Assembly: GCA_022800935.1 (NCBI GenBank)
Contig: JAAWRH010000013.1
Span: forward strand, 1 to 64,000
Direction: 5' to 3'
From: Oscillospiraceae bacterium
GTDB taxonomy: Bacteria; Bacillota; Clostridia; Oscillospirales; Ruminococcaceae
DNA length: 64,000 nucleotides
Positions 43,227 to 52,773 of this stretch are shown one piece after another. A program made the translations under genes and the position numbers. Numbering within the stretch: position 1 is the stretch's first letter; the number at the start of each line of letters is the position of its first letter. Under the pieces are notes generated by a model. It ran no database searches, was not told where the DNA came from, and saw only the letters and a list, made by a program, of their open reading frames with translations.

Positions 43227-44429
43227 TTGGAGGATAAAAAAGCAAAGGCCAAATGGATTATTGGCATTGTCGGTATCTGTATCGCCATTTATGTAGGGCT
43301 TCAGCATCTGGACCGGGTGGTATGGGCGGTCCGCTGGCTGTTCAGGCTGTTTGTCCCCTTGGTTATGGGCGGAGCGGTAGCCTTTGTCATCAACGTCCCG
43401 CTGCGCCCGCTGGAAAGGCATTTCTTCCCCAACAGCACCAAGCCCTGGGTGGGGAAGCTCCGCCGCCCCTGCTGTATCGTGCTGGCCATTCTCATCATTC
43501 TGGGCATGTTCGCGGGGGTGGGCGTCCTGGTCATCCCGGAGCTTGTCAGCGCCTTCTCCATCCTGGGGCACAGCATCTCCTCCGCCGCCCAAAGCCTCCA
43601 GCAGCTGAATCTCCAGGTGTACGGAGAGAATTCCGCCATCATGCAGTTTATTGATTCCCTGGATATCAACTGGGCGGATATTCAGGCGGCGGTGATCGAC
43701 TGGGTCAAAAACAGCGCCATGGGCGTGGTAGATTCCACCGTTTCGGTGGTCAGCCGGATGGTATCCTCTGTAATTAACTTTGCCGTTTCCCTGGTGTTCG
43801 GGATCTATATCCTCAGCTCCAAGGAAAAACTGAAGGCCCAGGCTGTCCACATTCTTCACACCTGGCTCCCGGAGGCTTTCACCAAAAAGTTCCTCCACAT
43901 CGCCGGGGTAGTGAATGTCTGCTTCCGGAAATATGTGGTGGGCCAGACCACGGAGGCCCTGATACTTGGCAGCCTCTGCGCCATTGGCATGGCAATCCTC
44001 CGCCTCCCCTATGCGCCGATGATCGGTGCGCTGGTGGGGGTCACCGCCCTGATTCCCATTGTGGGGGCCTTTATCGGGGCGTCTGTAGGGGCGTTTATGA
44101 TTTTGGTGGTCAACCCGGTGCAGTCATTGGTGTTTATCATCTTTCTGCTGGCCTTGCAGCAGGTGGAGGGCAACATCATCTATCCCCGTGTGGTGGGCTC
44201 CTCCATGGGCCTGCCCGCCATCTGGGTGCTGGCCGCGGTGACCATCGGCGGCAGCCTTGGCGGCATCGGTGGAATGCTGCTGAGCGTCCCCACGGCCTCC
44301 GCCCTGTATATCCTCATCCGGGAGGAAACCGCCAAACGGGCTAAGGCGAAGGGACTCCCCCCTCTCCCGGCGGAACCTGCCCAGGCCGTGCCGAAACAGT
44401 CCATCCGGAAAAAACCTCGAAAACCCTAG
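43227..44429 (+). CDS. AI-2E family transporter
   Basis: This 400-residue inner-membrane protein belongs to the AI-2E/PerM/YdiK family. Members export small molecules or act as Na+/H+ antiporters, and the name from autoinducer-2 does not hold for most. Eight or so membrane segments are visible in the usual pattern: two N-terminal pairs, a long soluble loop at residues 120-200, and a C-terminal bundle with VGVTALIPIVGAFIGASVGAFMIL. Translation starts at TTG 43227, set by GAAGGAGG. The substrate is unknown. Confidence 0.85.
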   Translation: MEDKKAKAKWIIGIVGICIAIYVGLQHLDRVVWAVRWLFRLFVPLVMGGAVAFVINVPLRPLERHFFPNSTKPWVGKLRRPCCIVLAILIILGMFAGVGVLVIPELVSAFSILGHSISSAAQSLQQLNLQVYGENSAIMQFIDSLDINWADIQAAVIDWVKNSAMGVVDSTVSVVSRMVSSVINFAVSLVFGIYILSSKEKLKAQAVHILHTWLPEAFTKKFLHIAGVVNVCFRKYVVGQTTEALILGSLCAIGMAILRLPYAPMIGALVGVTALIPIVGAFIGASVGAFMILVVNPVQSLVFIIFLLALQQVEGNIIYPRVVGSSMGLPAIWVLAAVTIGGSLGGIGGMLLSVPTASALYILIREETAKRAKAKGLPPLPAEPAQAVPKQSIRKKPRKP

Positions 44430-44525
44430 GGAAAAGGGATGAAATAATTTTTGGCTCCCCGCCCGGTTTTTACAGCCGGGCGGGTATACTATATGGGTGA
44501 ATTTAAGGTAAAAGGAGTAACCGGA

Positions 44526-46970
44526 ATGTCTTATAAGCCCTGGCTCCAGCGCTGTCTCGCCCTTCTCGCCTCCGCCGCCCTCCTTTTGGGCGGCTGTAAA
44601 GCGGATAGTCCCTCTGCCTCTGATATCCCCGCCTCCCGGTCCGAGGCACCGGTATACAGCGATCCCCAGAATCAGCTCTTCACCGTGTCCCAGGCCGCAC
44701 AGCGGCTTTCCGATGCCGCTGCCCGCTACCATAAAATCTCTGCCGGCGCCCTGATGCAGGCCCTTCCGGAGGGAATACAAAATGCCCCCGTCACCCGGAT
44801 AGAAACCCTCGTGATGCTCTCCGCCGCCTTTGGCCCCCTCCCCGATCCCGGCATCTTCGCCATCTATGCCTACCCCATTGACGCGGACTTTTCCGATGAG
44901 AAGATTCCCAGCTGGGCGGAGGAATCACTGGCCAATCTGACTCAGGCGGGGCTTGTCACCGGGACCAACACCGAAAACACCGTCCTTTCCCCCGATGAAC
45001 CCATCGGCGCGGATGAGCTGGAAACCCTGATCCGCAGGGTATACGCCTATCTGGGCCGGGAATTTCAGGATGATTTCTGGGCCTACGTCAACCGGGACTG
45101 GCTGCTGGCTGCAAATATTCCATATGGGTACGGGAAGACCGACCCCGCCACAGTTCTCTCCATGTCCAATGTTTCCCAAATTTCCAAGGACATCCGGGAG
45201 CTGGCCCGGACCGCCGAACAGTGGCCGGAGGGCTCCGACGAGCGGAGAATCGGGGACTTTTACAACAGCGTCATGGATGAGCAATCCCGGAACCAGGCTG
45301 GGGCAGGGCTGCTTCAGCCCTACCTGGACCGGTTCCATCAGGCAGAAACCCTGGAGCAGCTCCTTCAATCATTATACGATTTGTATAGAGATACAGGAAT
45401 CTCCCTTTTGTATGATTTTACCCCTGTAGTGGACAACCGCAACAGTGAAAGATATATTCTCAGCTTTACCTACAGCGACATCTCCATGGACAAGACCTCC
45501 CTGACAGACCCGGAACAGCGCTGGCTGGTCAATGCCCTAAAGGAGTATTTAAAGGAGCTTCTCCTGTTCGGCGGCCTGGGGGAGGAGGACGCCGAAGGGC
45601 AGGCCCAGCTGCTGGTGGGCTACAACCTGGAAATGGCCCCCCTCTCCTGGGAGGCGGAGGAGCAGGGCAACGTGGACAACACCTATAACCTCTACACCTT
45701 TGAGCAGCTCCAGGCATTGTTTCCGGAGATTGATTTGGCAGAAATGGCAGTGGTGCAGGGCTATGATATTGATGAGGTAAAGGCGGGGAACATCCTGGTC
45801 CCCAACCCCAGAACGCTGGAGTACTTTGCCTCCCGATGCCGGGACGAGGATTTGGAGCTGCTGAAGGCCATCGCGGCCTCCAACCTGGTGGGAGGGCTCA
45901 ATTCCTCCCTCACCACCGGGCTGTACCTGGAGTTCAACCGGTTCCACAACCTTTATACTGGGACGACGGGGGAACCAACCCTGGAGGAAACCGCCAACTA
46001 CCTGACCCGGAACATGATGTCCCTGGAGGTCAACCGCTACTACGCCAAAACCTACTGTTCGGCTGAGGTCAAGGAGGAAGTGACTGGGATGATCCGGGAG
46101 ATTCTGGAGGTGTTCCGCAGGCGAATAGACGCGCTGGACTGGATGAGCCAGGCCACCAAGGAAAACGCCAAAAAGAAGCTGGACACCATGCGCCTCAACG
46201 TGGCCTACCCCGAAACATGGGACACGGACTATGACAGTGTGCCCGTCTACGGGCCGGAGCCGGGCAGAAACCGGCTGCTGGACAGCTCCCTGGAGATGTC
46301 CAGGCGCACCGCCGCCCTTTACCCGGAGCTGCTCCACCGGAAGGTTGACAAGGACCTGTGGGGCGGGGATTTGATCACTGTCAACGCCTATTACAATCCC
46401 ATCCGCAACAGCATCACGGTTCCCGCGGGAAGTCTTCAGGTCCCCTTTTACAGCGCAGAGCAGTCTCTGGAGGAAAACCTGGCGGGAATCGGGTTTTTCA
46501 TTGCCCATGAGATCACCCATTCCTTTGACAACGGCGGGGCCAAATACGACGAAAACGGAAACGCCGCCAACTGGTGGACGGAGGAGGACTACGCCGCCTT
46601 TCAGCAGAGGTGCGGCCAGGTAGAGAAGTTTTACGACGGCTTTGAGGCGGCTCCGGGCTATCCCAACAACGGGACGCGGACGCTGAGTGAGAACATTGCC
46701 GACCTGGGTTCGGCGGAATGCCTGGTTTCGTATCTAAAGGAGCAGGACCAATGCGACCTGCGGATGTTTTTTGCCTCGCTGGCATGGAACTGGAGGGCGC
46801 AGTATTTGCAGACCTATCTGCGATATCTGTCCAATGTGGACGTCCACAGCTATGACAAGGTGAGGGTCAACCGCACCCTTTCGGCCATGGATTCCTTTTA
46901 TGAGACCTTTGGGGTTGAGGAGGGAGACGGGATGTACGCCCACCCGGAGGATAGGCCAAAGGTGTGGTAA
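44526..46970 (+). CDS. Lipoprotein M13-family zinc metallopeptidase with SLH-like N-terminus
   Basis: This 814-residue cell-surface peptidase belongs to the neprilysin-like M13 family. The signal ends in the lipobox ALLLGGC (Cys near residue 23). Residues about 45-175 resemble one or two S-layer homology motifs (PSWAEESLANLTQAGLVTGTN and FDPD-like turns), and the M13 part follows. The zinc site is complete: HEITH at 661-665 and ENIAD at 722-726, with the usual NAYY and NWWT motifs nearby. It probably cleaves peptides outside the cell. The ATG at 44526 follows AAAGGAG. SLH fusion to M13 is unusual. Confidence 0.9.
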   Translation: MSYKPWLQRCLALLASAALLLGGCKADSPSASDIPASRSEAPVYSDPQNQLFTVSQAAQRLSDAAARYHKISAGALMQALPEGIQNAPVTRIETLVMLSAAFGPLPDPGIFAIYAYPIDADFSDEKIPSWAEESLANLTQAGLVTGTNTENTVLSPDEPIGADELETLIRRVYAYLGREFQDDFWAYVNRDWLLAANIPYGYGKTDPATVLSMSNVSQISKDIRELARTAEQWPEGSDERRIGDFYNSVMDEQSRNQAGAGLLQPYLDRFHQAETLEQLLQSLYDLYRDTGISLLYDFTPVVDNRNSERYILSFTYSDISMDKTSLTDPEQRWLVNALKEYLKELLLFGGLGEEDAEGQAQLLVGYNLEMAPLSWEAEEQGNVDNTYNLYTFEQLQALFPEIDLAEMAVVQGYDIDEVKAGNILVPNPRTLEYFASRCRDEDLELLKAIAASNLVGGLNSSLTTGLYLEFNRFHNLYTGTTGEPTLEETANYLTRNMMSLEVNRYYAKTYCSAEVKEEVTGMIREILEVFRRRIDALDWMSQATKENAKKKLDTMRLNVAYPETWDTDYDSVPVYGPEPGRNRLLDSSLEMSRRTAALYPELLHRKVDKDLWGGDLITVNAYYNPIRNSITVPAGSLQVPFYSAEQSLEENLAGIGFFIAHEITHSFDNGGAKYDENGNAANWWTEEDYAAFQQRCGQVEKFYDGFEAAPGYPNNGTRTLSENIADLGSAECLVSYLKEQDQCDLRMFFASLAWNWRAQYLQTYLRYLSNVDVHSYDKVRVNRTLSAMDSFYETFGVEEGDGMYAHPEDRPKVW

Positions 46971-46980
46971 TGATAGATGA

Positions 46981-47005
46981 GGCTGCGCTCCCCCGTGCAG
47001 CCTTT
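46981..47005 (+). terminator. Short hairpin terminator
   Basis: GGCTGC pairs with GCAGCC and is followed by TTT. The stem is only six pairs. Confidence 0.45.
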
Positions 47006-47065
47006 AAAATAATCTCTGTAAATTTTAAATTATTTAATAAAAATATAGATTTTTCTAAAATAAAA

Positions 47066-47074
47066 TGATATAAT
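47066..47074 (+). promoter_or_regulatory. Extended -10 promoter
   Basis: TGATATAAT is an extended -10 (TG at 47066-47067, TATAAT at 47069-47074) 52 bases before the start of the glycosidase-like gene. No good -35 box is seen. Confidence 0.5.
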
Positions 47075-47126
47075 CAGCCTATGCGAACCGTTCCGCCCAC
47101 ATAACCGTCAAAGGAGGACAATTTTC

Positions 47127-49151
47127 ATGTCTTTTACACTCCCCTTCCGGCAAATCCATATGGATTTCCACACCAGCGAAAAAATCACCCCCATCTGTGA
47201 GGGCTTTGACCCGGAGACTTTTGCCTCCACCCTGGAAAGGGCACATGTGAACTCCGTCACCTGCTTCGCCGTCTGCCACCACGGGATGCTCTATTATGAT
47301 TCCAAGAAATTCCCGGACATGGTTCACCCCGGCCTAAAAAACAAAAACTTCCTCCAGCAGCAAATCGACGCCTGCCACCGCCATGGGATTCGGGTTCCGG
47401 TGTACATCACCGCACAGTGGAACTACCTCCAGAGCCGCCGCCACCCCGAATGGCTGTGCTATGATGAACACGGAAGTATCCTGGACCACTTTAAAAGCGG
47501 CCCGGCGGAGACCTTCCAGCCCGGCTTTTACCGAACCCTCTGCGTCAACACCGGCTATCGGGATTTCCTGAAGGAGCTGACCGCCGAGGTTCTGGATACC
47601 ATCGACCCGGTTGACGGCCTGTTCTTTGACATTGTGGGCAACACCAACTGCAGCTGCCCCTCCTGTATCGCCAAGATGAAGGAACAGGGCTTTGACCCCA
47701 CCCAAAAGTCCCAGAGGATTCAGTTTTCCCAAAAGTCCCTGAACGAGTTTAAAGCAGAAATGTCCGCCCTGGTCCGTTCTAAAAACCCAAATGCCTCCAT
47801 CTTCTACAACTGCGGACACATCGGGCCGTATGTGCGGAACAGTCTGGACAGCTACTCCCACCTGGAGCTGGAGTCCCTGCCCAGCGGCGGATGGGGCTAC
47901 ACCCATTTCTCCAACACGGTCCGCTATGCCCGCACCCTTGGCCTCAGCCTTCTGGGGCAGACCGGAAAATTCCACACCGACTGGGGTGACTTCCACTCCT
48001 TTAAAAACAAGGAGGCCCTTTCCTATGAGTGCTTCCGCATGCTGGCCTTTAACGCTAAATGCCTGATTGGAGACCAGCTGGACCCGGATGGCCGTATTTC
48101 CCCGGCAGTATACGACCTGGTGGGCTCCGTTTACAGCGAGGTGGAGAAAAAGGAGCCCTGGTGCGCCGGTGCCGTCCCTGTGTGCGATATGGCAATCTTT
48201 ACGCCGGAAAGCTATGTTACGCCTATCGGCACCGGAGCGGTCCCCCCTTCGGTCTGCGGCGCTTCCGCCATGCTGGAGGAGATGGGCTGTCAGTTTGATA
48301 TTATCGACAACCTCTCCGATTTTACCAGGTATAAGCTGCTGATTCTCCCCGACGAGGTTTCCGTCGATGACGAACTGAAGGCAAAGCTGCAGGCTTATCT
48401 GGCCCAGGGCGGAAAAATCCTGGCTTCGGGCCTCTCTGGTCTGGAAAGGACAGAGGACGGAGCAAAACCGGAATTCGCCCTGCCGGAGCTGGGTACCTCC
48501 TACATAGGCCCCGCCCCCTGCTACCCTGATTTCATCCTCCCCAACGACACCCTGGGCAAACAGCTCCCCAAAACAGAACATGTCATGTACCAGAAGGGCC
48601 AGGAGGTAAAGCCCACCACCGGCAAGGTCCTGATGGACTGCGCAGTCCCCTACTTCAACCGCACCTGGGAGCATTTCTGCTCCCATAAGCACACCCCCTC
48701 CTCCCATGAGATAGCCTATCCTGCCGCTGTCGGAACAGAGAACACCGTCTATTTCAGCCATCCGGTATTCTCCATCTACCGGGAGAGGCATCCCCAGTGG
48801 TGCCGCCAGGTGGTAAACGACGCCCTGGATATGCTGCTTCCTCAGCGTATTCTCCGCCACCAGGGGCCCACCAGTCTGCTGACCTGCGTCAACGAGCAGC
48901 AAGGGGAAAGTCGCTATGTCCTGCATCTCCTCCACTATATCCCCGAAAAGCGCAGTGATAAGCTGTTTACCATTGAAAATGTGATACCTGTTTATCAGAT
49001 TCCGGTGGAGCTCCATCTGCCGAAGGAAATTTATAGGGCCTCTGTCGCTCTGGAGGGGCCGGAAATCCCTGTAGAACGTCTGCCCGGCGGCGGGGTTCGC
49101 TTCACGGTTCCCAAGGTGGAGGGGCACGCCATGATTGAACTGAATTATTGA
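47127..49151 (+). CDS. Putative glycosidase with beta-galactosidase trimerisation-like domain
   Basis: This 674-residue cytoplasmic protein resembles the alpha-amylase/alpha-L-fucosidase-like (beta/alpha)8 enzymes that carry a GH42-type trimerisation domain. The barrel occupies residues about 1-350; DGLFFDIVGNTNCSCPSC near 169-186 has an Asp at the end of strand 4 as in retaining glycosidases, and FYNCGHIGPYVRN follows. The trimerisation-type domain starts near residue 355 (VPVCDMAIFTPESY) and includes ILPDEVSVDDELKAKL. It has no signal peptide. AAAGGAGG precedes the start. The substrate and catalytic pair are unknown. Confidence 0.65.
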   Translation: MSFTLPFRQIHMDFHTSEKITPICEGFDPETFASTLERAHVNSVTCFAVCHHGMLYYDSKKFPDMVHPGLKNKNFLQQQIDACHRHGIRVPVYITAQWNYLQSRRHPEWLCYDEHGSILDHFKSGPAETFQPGFYRTLCVNTGYRDFLKELTAEVLDTIDPVDGLFFDIVGNTNCSCPSCIAKMKEQGFDPTQKSQRIQFSQKSLNEFKAEMSALVRSKNPNASIFYNCGHIGPYVRNSLDSYSHLELESLPSGGWGYTHFSNTVRYARTLGLSLLGQTGKFHTDWGDFHSFKNKEALSYECFRMLAFNAKCLIGDQLDPDGRISPAVYDLVGSVYSEVEKKEPWCAGAVPVCDMAIFTPESYVTPIGTGAVPPSVCGASAMLEEMGCQFDIIDNLSDFTRYKLLILPDEVSVDDELKAKLQAYLAQGGKILASGLSGLERTEDGAKPEFALPELGTSYIGPAPCYPDFILPNDTLGKQLPKTEHVMYQKGQEVKPTTGKVLMDCAVPYFNRTWEHFCSHKHTPSSHEIAYPAAVGTENTVYFSHPVFSIYRERHPQWCRQVVNDALDMLLPQRILRHQGPTSLLTCVNEQQGESRYVLHLLHYIPEKRSDKLFTIENVIPVYQIPVELHLPKEIYRASVALEGPEIPVERLPGGGVRFTVPKVEGHAMIELNY

Positions 49152-49167
49152 TTGGAGGACCCATTGG

Positions 49168-50262
49168 ATGGAAACAGAGGTCTTTGATTCTGCTCTCATT
49201 TCCTATCTTGCCGGGCCGCTGATTGCATGGTTTGAAGTGAACGCCAGGGTGCTCCCCTGGCGTTCGACCTCTGAGAAAAAAGTATCCCCCTATGGGATAT
49301 GGGTTTCGGAAATCATGCTTCAGCAGACCAGGGTGGAGGCGGTAAAGGGATATTACGCCCGGTTTCTCCGCGCCCTGCCCGACATGCAAGCGCTGGCCGG
49401 TGTGCAGGAGGACAAGCTTCTCAAGCTGTGGGAGGGGCTGGGTTATTACAGCCGGGCCAGAAACCTGCAAAAGGCGGCAAAGACCGTTGCCGCCCAATAT
49501 GGCGGAGAGCTTCCCGCCGATTACAAGGCCCTGAAGTCCCTGCCGGGAATCGGCCCCTACACGGCGGGGGCGGTGGCCTCTCTGGCCTTCCGGATTCCGG
49601 TCCCGGCGGTGGACGGGAATGTTCTGCGGGTGATTTCCCGGATTCTGGACAGCCATCTGGACATATCCCTGCCGGAGACAAAGGCCGCGGTAGAGGACAT
49701 GCTGTCCCAGGTCATGTCCGGCGGCCCGGCCCATGACAGGCCGGACCTGTTCAACCAGGCTCTGATGGAGCTGGGAGCGGTGGTATGCATTCCCAACGGC
49801 GCGCCCCAGTGTTTCCTGTGCCCGGTGCGGGAATTCTGCCTGGGATACCAGCATGGGACAGCGGAAGACCTTCCGGTAAAGGCACCCAAAAAGCCCCGGC
49901 GCGTGGAAGAACGAACGGTTCTTCTGCTGCGCTGGGGAAAAACAACAGCCCTCCGCAAGCGCCCCGGAAAGGGCCTCCTGGCGGGAATGTGGGAGCTGCC
50001 TAATATAGAGGGATTTTATTCTGCCGGAGAACTGGAAAACTGCCTGCAAATTCCAAAGGGATGTATCCGTTCCATAAGGCCTTTGGGAGAAGCCCGGCAC
50101 ATTTTCACCCACATCCAGTGGGAAATGCAGGGGTTTGAGGTGGATTTATCTGATGGATGTGTTTTAAATTGTTTGGGGGCTTTGGTTTGGGAATCCCCGG
50201 CGGTAATACGGAAAAGTTACCCACTGCCCTCGGCGTTGAAGGCATACAGCAAATTGATTTAG
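49168..50262 (+). CDS. mutY: A/G-specific adenine DNA glycosylase
   Basis: This 364-residue repair enzyme removes adenine mispaired with 8-oxoguanine. The catalytic Glu lies in VSEIMLQQTRV near residue 46, the helix-hairpin-helix LPGIGPYTAGAV near 126 ends with the Asp of PAVDGNVLRV near 148, and the [4Fe-4S] loop is C-x6-C-x2-C-x5-C (CIPNGAPQCFLCPVREFC near 206-223). The C-terminal Nudix-like domain that recognises 8-oxoG follows (LLAGMWELPN, HIFTHIQWEMQGF). GGAGG precedes the ATG, 17 bases after the glycosidase gene, so they may share a transcript. Confidence 0.97.
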   Translation: METEVFDSALISYLAGPLIAWFEVNARVLPWRSTSEKKVSPYGIWVSEIMLQQTRVEAVKGYYARFLRALPDMQALAGVQEDKLLKLWEGLGYYSRARNLQKAAKTVAAQYGGELPADYKALKSLPGIGPYTAGAVASLAFRIPVPAVDGNVLRVISRILDSHLDISLPETKAAVEDMLSQVMSGGPAHDRPDLFNQALMELGAVVCIPNGAPQCFLCPVREFCLGYQHGTAEDLPVKAPKKPRRVEERTVLLLRWGKTTALRKRPGKGLLAGMWELPNIEGFYSAGELENCLQIPKGCIRSIRPLGEARHIFTHIQWEMQGFEVDLSDGCVLNCLGALVWESPAVIRKSYPLPSALKAYSKLI

Positions 50263-50381
50263 CCGGTTATTTTACCTTGTCCCTTGTAAATTGTTAGATT
50301 CTGCCCTTTCAATCACTCTTATGCCTCCTTTTACTTTTGCGCACCGTTTTTTATGGAAAACGCCCTGTTCATGCGGAAATA

Positions 50382-50410
50382 TTGACTTGCGAACAGAAAG
50401 CTGCTATCAT
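50382..50410 (+). promoter_or_regulatory. Promoter of the methyltransferase gene
   Basis: TTGACT (50382-50387) and TATCAT (50405-50410) are spaced by 17 bases. Confidence 0.65.
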
Positions 50411-50442
50411 AAAAACATGAAATTGCAGCAGGAGGATGAATG

Positions 50443-51210
50443 ATGGACAATGCAATCATTGAATATTATAATTCTTACGACGAAGCTGGACGGCTTTTCC
50501 GAAATTACAGCCACCAAATTGAATGGCTGACTACAATTCATTATTTTGACAAGCTGATACCGCCGGCAAGTACAATCTTCGACGGCTGCGCAGGTACTGG
50601 GAACTATGCCTTCCGTCTGGCGAAGCAGGGGCATCATGTTGCTGCCAGCGATATTGTCCCCCATAATGTGGATATCATGCGGGAGGAACAGCAGAAGAAT
50701 CCTATTCTAAAAGATATTTTCGTTGGGGATATCTGCCAGCCTAACCATTACGCTGATTCATCTTTTGACGTTGTGCTGTGCATGGGGGCTTTTTACCATT
50801 TGGATGAAGCTTTGCGCCAGAAAGCAATGGAACAGTGTTTAAGGCTGTTAAAGCCGGATGGCATACTGGTTATTACTTATATCAACCTGGCTGCTGCCCT
50901 GTATTTGAATCTTGAACCAAGGCTGGGAAATATAGATAAGATTTTAAAGTGTTATGATACAAGGACATTCGGTGATCCGTTTGTTTACATGACGCCGGAT
51001 GAAATCAGCCGGACAGCGCAAAGGAACCATCTGAAAATACTCCGCCATTTGACATCCGATGGAAACTTCTCTATGAGGAACCCAGCGTTCAACAATGCGA
51101 AACAGGAAGATTTCGAGAAATATATGGAACTTCACCTGCGGATATGTGAAGATAAAAGCATTTTGGGTTATGGGCTCCATGGGCTTGTGTTTCTGACCAA
51201 GGAGCAATAA
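50443..51210 (+). CDS. Class I SAM-dependent methyltransferase
   Basis: This 255-residue cytoplasmic protein has the Rossmann methyltransferase fold. The SAM-binding motif I is IFDGCAGTGNYAFRLAKQG near residues 46-64 (acidic residue plus G-x-G), motif II is VAASDIVPHN and motif IV is FDVVLCMGAFYHLDE, followed by LRLLKPDGILVITY. The methyl acceptor is unknown; the closest look is to the UbiE/small-molecule group. Two adjacent ATG codons (50440 and 50443) are possible, and the second fits the GGAGG spacing better. It has its own promoter and terminator. Confidence 0.85.
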   Translation: MDNAIIEYYNSYDEAGRLFRNYSHQIEWLTTIHYFDKLIPPASTIFDGCAGTGNYAFRLAKQGHHVAASDIVPHNVDIMREEQQKNPILKDIFVGDICQPNHYADSSFDVVLCMGAFYHLDEALRQKAMEQCLRLLKPDGILVITYINLAAALYLNLEPRLGNIDKILKCYDTRTFGDPFVYMTPDEISRTAQRNHLKILRHLTSDGNFSMRNPAFNNAKQEDFEKYMELHLRICEDKSILGYGLHGLVFLTKEQ

Positions 51211-51253
51211 AGCAGAAAAAATAATGCTTTAAATGAACTACTGCTATAAAAAG

Positions 51254-51294
51254 AAGTAATCGCCGCGACCCTGAGAAGTTCGGCGATTACTTTT
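51254..51294 (+). terminator. Intrinsic terminator
   Basis: AAGTAATCGCCG pairs with CGGCGATTACTT around 15 bases, followed by a T run. Confidence 0.8.
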
Positions 51295-51809
51295 CCACTT
51301 TTTAGGGGCTGACCATCTATCGGCAGCTCCATTTTGTATCTTCATTATTTTCGGGCACCGAAGCCAGAGAATTTCCTGGGGATCTGTCAGCTTCCCCAAA
51401 AGAACCAGGTCTCCTGTACCGGCGAAGTTTTTTCATCGTCCACAAAATGTCCAATGCTTATGTTTTATATATGATTATGCAATATTCTCCGGTGGTTCAT
51501 CCAGAGGGAAATTATAGGTTTTAAGCATAACAAAAGATAAGATAGAAGCATTGGACATTTTCTTTTCCCGGCCTTACAATAAAAACAATCTAATTTTGGA
51601 CAGGAGGTGACAGACTTGACCAGCCACGAGGCAAGCGAACGCTGAGGGACGGATACGGATGCTGAACCATCAGTAGAAAAACACCCTGAATGCGATTTAT
51701 TTCCGTGAGAAGCAGCTAAGCCAGTTGGACTATCCCCGGTATAAAATACAAAGGGCCCAGCAGGGCCGGCATTGAAATTTTTGAGAATTCAAGAAAAAGG
51801 AGAAATTTT
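51295..51809. other. Gap with an inverted repeat and gene debris
   Basis: No intact gene is present in these 515 bases. AAAATGTCCAATGCTT at 51444-51459 recurs inverted at 51546-51561, enclosing 86 bases with a second inverted pair (ATGCTTA/TAAGCAT), like a small insertion remnant. Short protein-like debris is readable at 51310-51430 (minus) and at 51680-51775 (plus, ending NTLNAIYFREKQLSQLDYPR). A GGTATAAAATAC stretch near 51738-51749 could be the -10 of the next gene. Confidence 0.4.
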
Positions 51810-52580
51810 ATGAAACGACTGTTTGCGGTTTGGACCGCCTTTGTTCTGACCCTTTCCCTGACGGCTTGCGATTCGTCTCTGGCCCCTGGCAGTATATCTG
51901 CCCCGGACAGCAGCTCTGTGCTCCAAAAAACTGAAACCTCTTCCGCTCACCAGAGCAGCTCAGCCGAGGTGCCAGAAAACGAGCCCGCACCCTCTTCCAA
52001 CGTACCTGAAAGCACATCCAGCGAAGGGTCCTCCAGCCAACTGGAAAGCGTTTCTTCGCTGCCGGAACCTTCCAGTTCCAAGACTGAGGCTCAGACGGAG
52101 GAGACCGAGGGCAAGGCTCTGGTGGTTTACTTTTCCCACACTGGCACTACCGAAGGGGCAGCCAACGAAATAGCCGCCCAGACCGGGGCGGATGTGTTTG
52201 AGATTGTTCCAACCGAAACCTATACCAGTGATTACAACACCCTGCTGGACATCGCCCAGCGGGAGCTGGATGAAAACGCCCGCCCCGTCATTACAGGCAG
52301 TGTGGAGGATATTTCCCAGTACAACACCATTTACCTGGGCTGGCCCTGTTGGTGGAGCGATATGCCCATGGTGGTCTGCACCTTCTTGGACAGCTGCGAT
52401 CTTTCTGGCAAGACCATAGCCCCCTTTGTCACCAGCGGCGGCAGCGGTTTCGGCAGCGCTCTCTCCCGCCTGCGTGAGATGGAGCCGGGGGCAACGGTCA
52501 CCGAGGGTCTCTCTTTGCGGGGCTCCGGAAGCAGTGAAGCGGTGATCCAGTGGCTAAACAGCATCGGGCTGGCTGAATGA
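51810..52580 (+). CDS. Flavodoxin-domain lipoprotein
   Basis: This 256-residue protein carries a flavodoxin fold outside the membrane. The lipobox SLTACD (Cys near residue 20) is followed by a Ser/Glu/Pro-rich tether to about residue 100, then a flavodoxin domain: the FMN phosphate loop SHTGTTEGAANEIA near 110-123, LGWPCWWSDMPMVVCTFLD near 172-190 for the isoalloxazine loop, and FVTSGGSGFGSALSRL. It probably shuttles electrons or reduces quinones at the cell surface. AAAGGAG precedes the ATG. Such genes are often followed by carboxymuconolactone decarboxylase and lysR genes, which are present here only as ruins. Confidence 0.88.
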   Translation: MKRLFAVWTAFVLTLSLTACDSSLAPGSISAPDSSSVLQKTETSSAHQSSSAEVPENEPAPSSNVPESTSSEGSSSQLESVSSLPEPSSSKTEAQTEETEGKALVVYFSHTGTTEGAANEIAAQTGADVFEIVPTETYTSDYNTLLDIAQRELDENARPVITGSVEDISQYNTIYLGWPCWWSDMPMVVCTFLDSCDLSGKTIAPFVTSGGSGFGSALSRLREMEPGATVTEGLSLRGSGSSEAVIQWLNSIGLAE

Positions 52581-52587
52581 CAAGGGT

Positions 52588-52713
52588 ACAAAGCACGAAG
52601 GAGGATATAAAAAGGATTATCTCCTGCGGGTGGTGCTTCAGTGCCTGCCCTATGTGGGCTATCCCCGGAGCCTTAACGCCATCACCTGCGTGAACAAGGC
52701 GGCGGAGGGTTGA
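52588..52713 (+). pseudogene. C-terminal remnant of a carboxymuconolactone decarboxylase-like gene
   Basis: The frame ending at 52713 reads YLLRVVLQCLPYVGYPRSLN then AITCVNKAAEG, which matches the end of CMD/AhpD-like proteins (helix with CLPYxGYPRxLNA). The rest of the gene, including the CxxC active site, is missing; the preceding codons run into the flavodoxin gene stop. Confidence 0.55.
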
Positions 52714-52773
52714 CCCTTCCATCTCTCTTCTGCTATACAAAAAGCAGAAGAAATCACCGAAAGGAGGGAGTCC

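Noticed and set aside
47334-49199. Long minus-strand frame opposite the glycosidase-like gene
   Set aside because: It overlaps the end of one gene and the start of mutY and has no conserved text.
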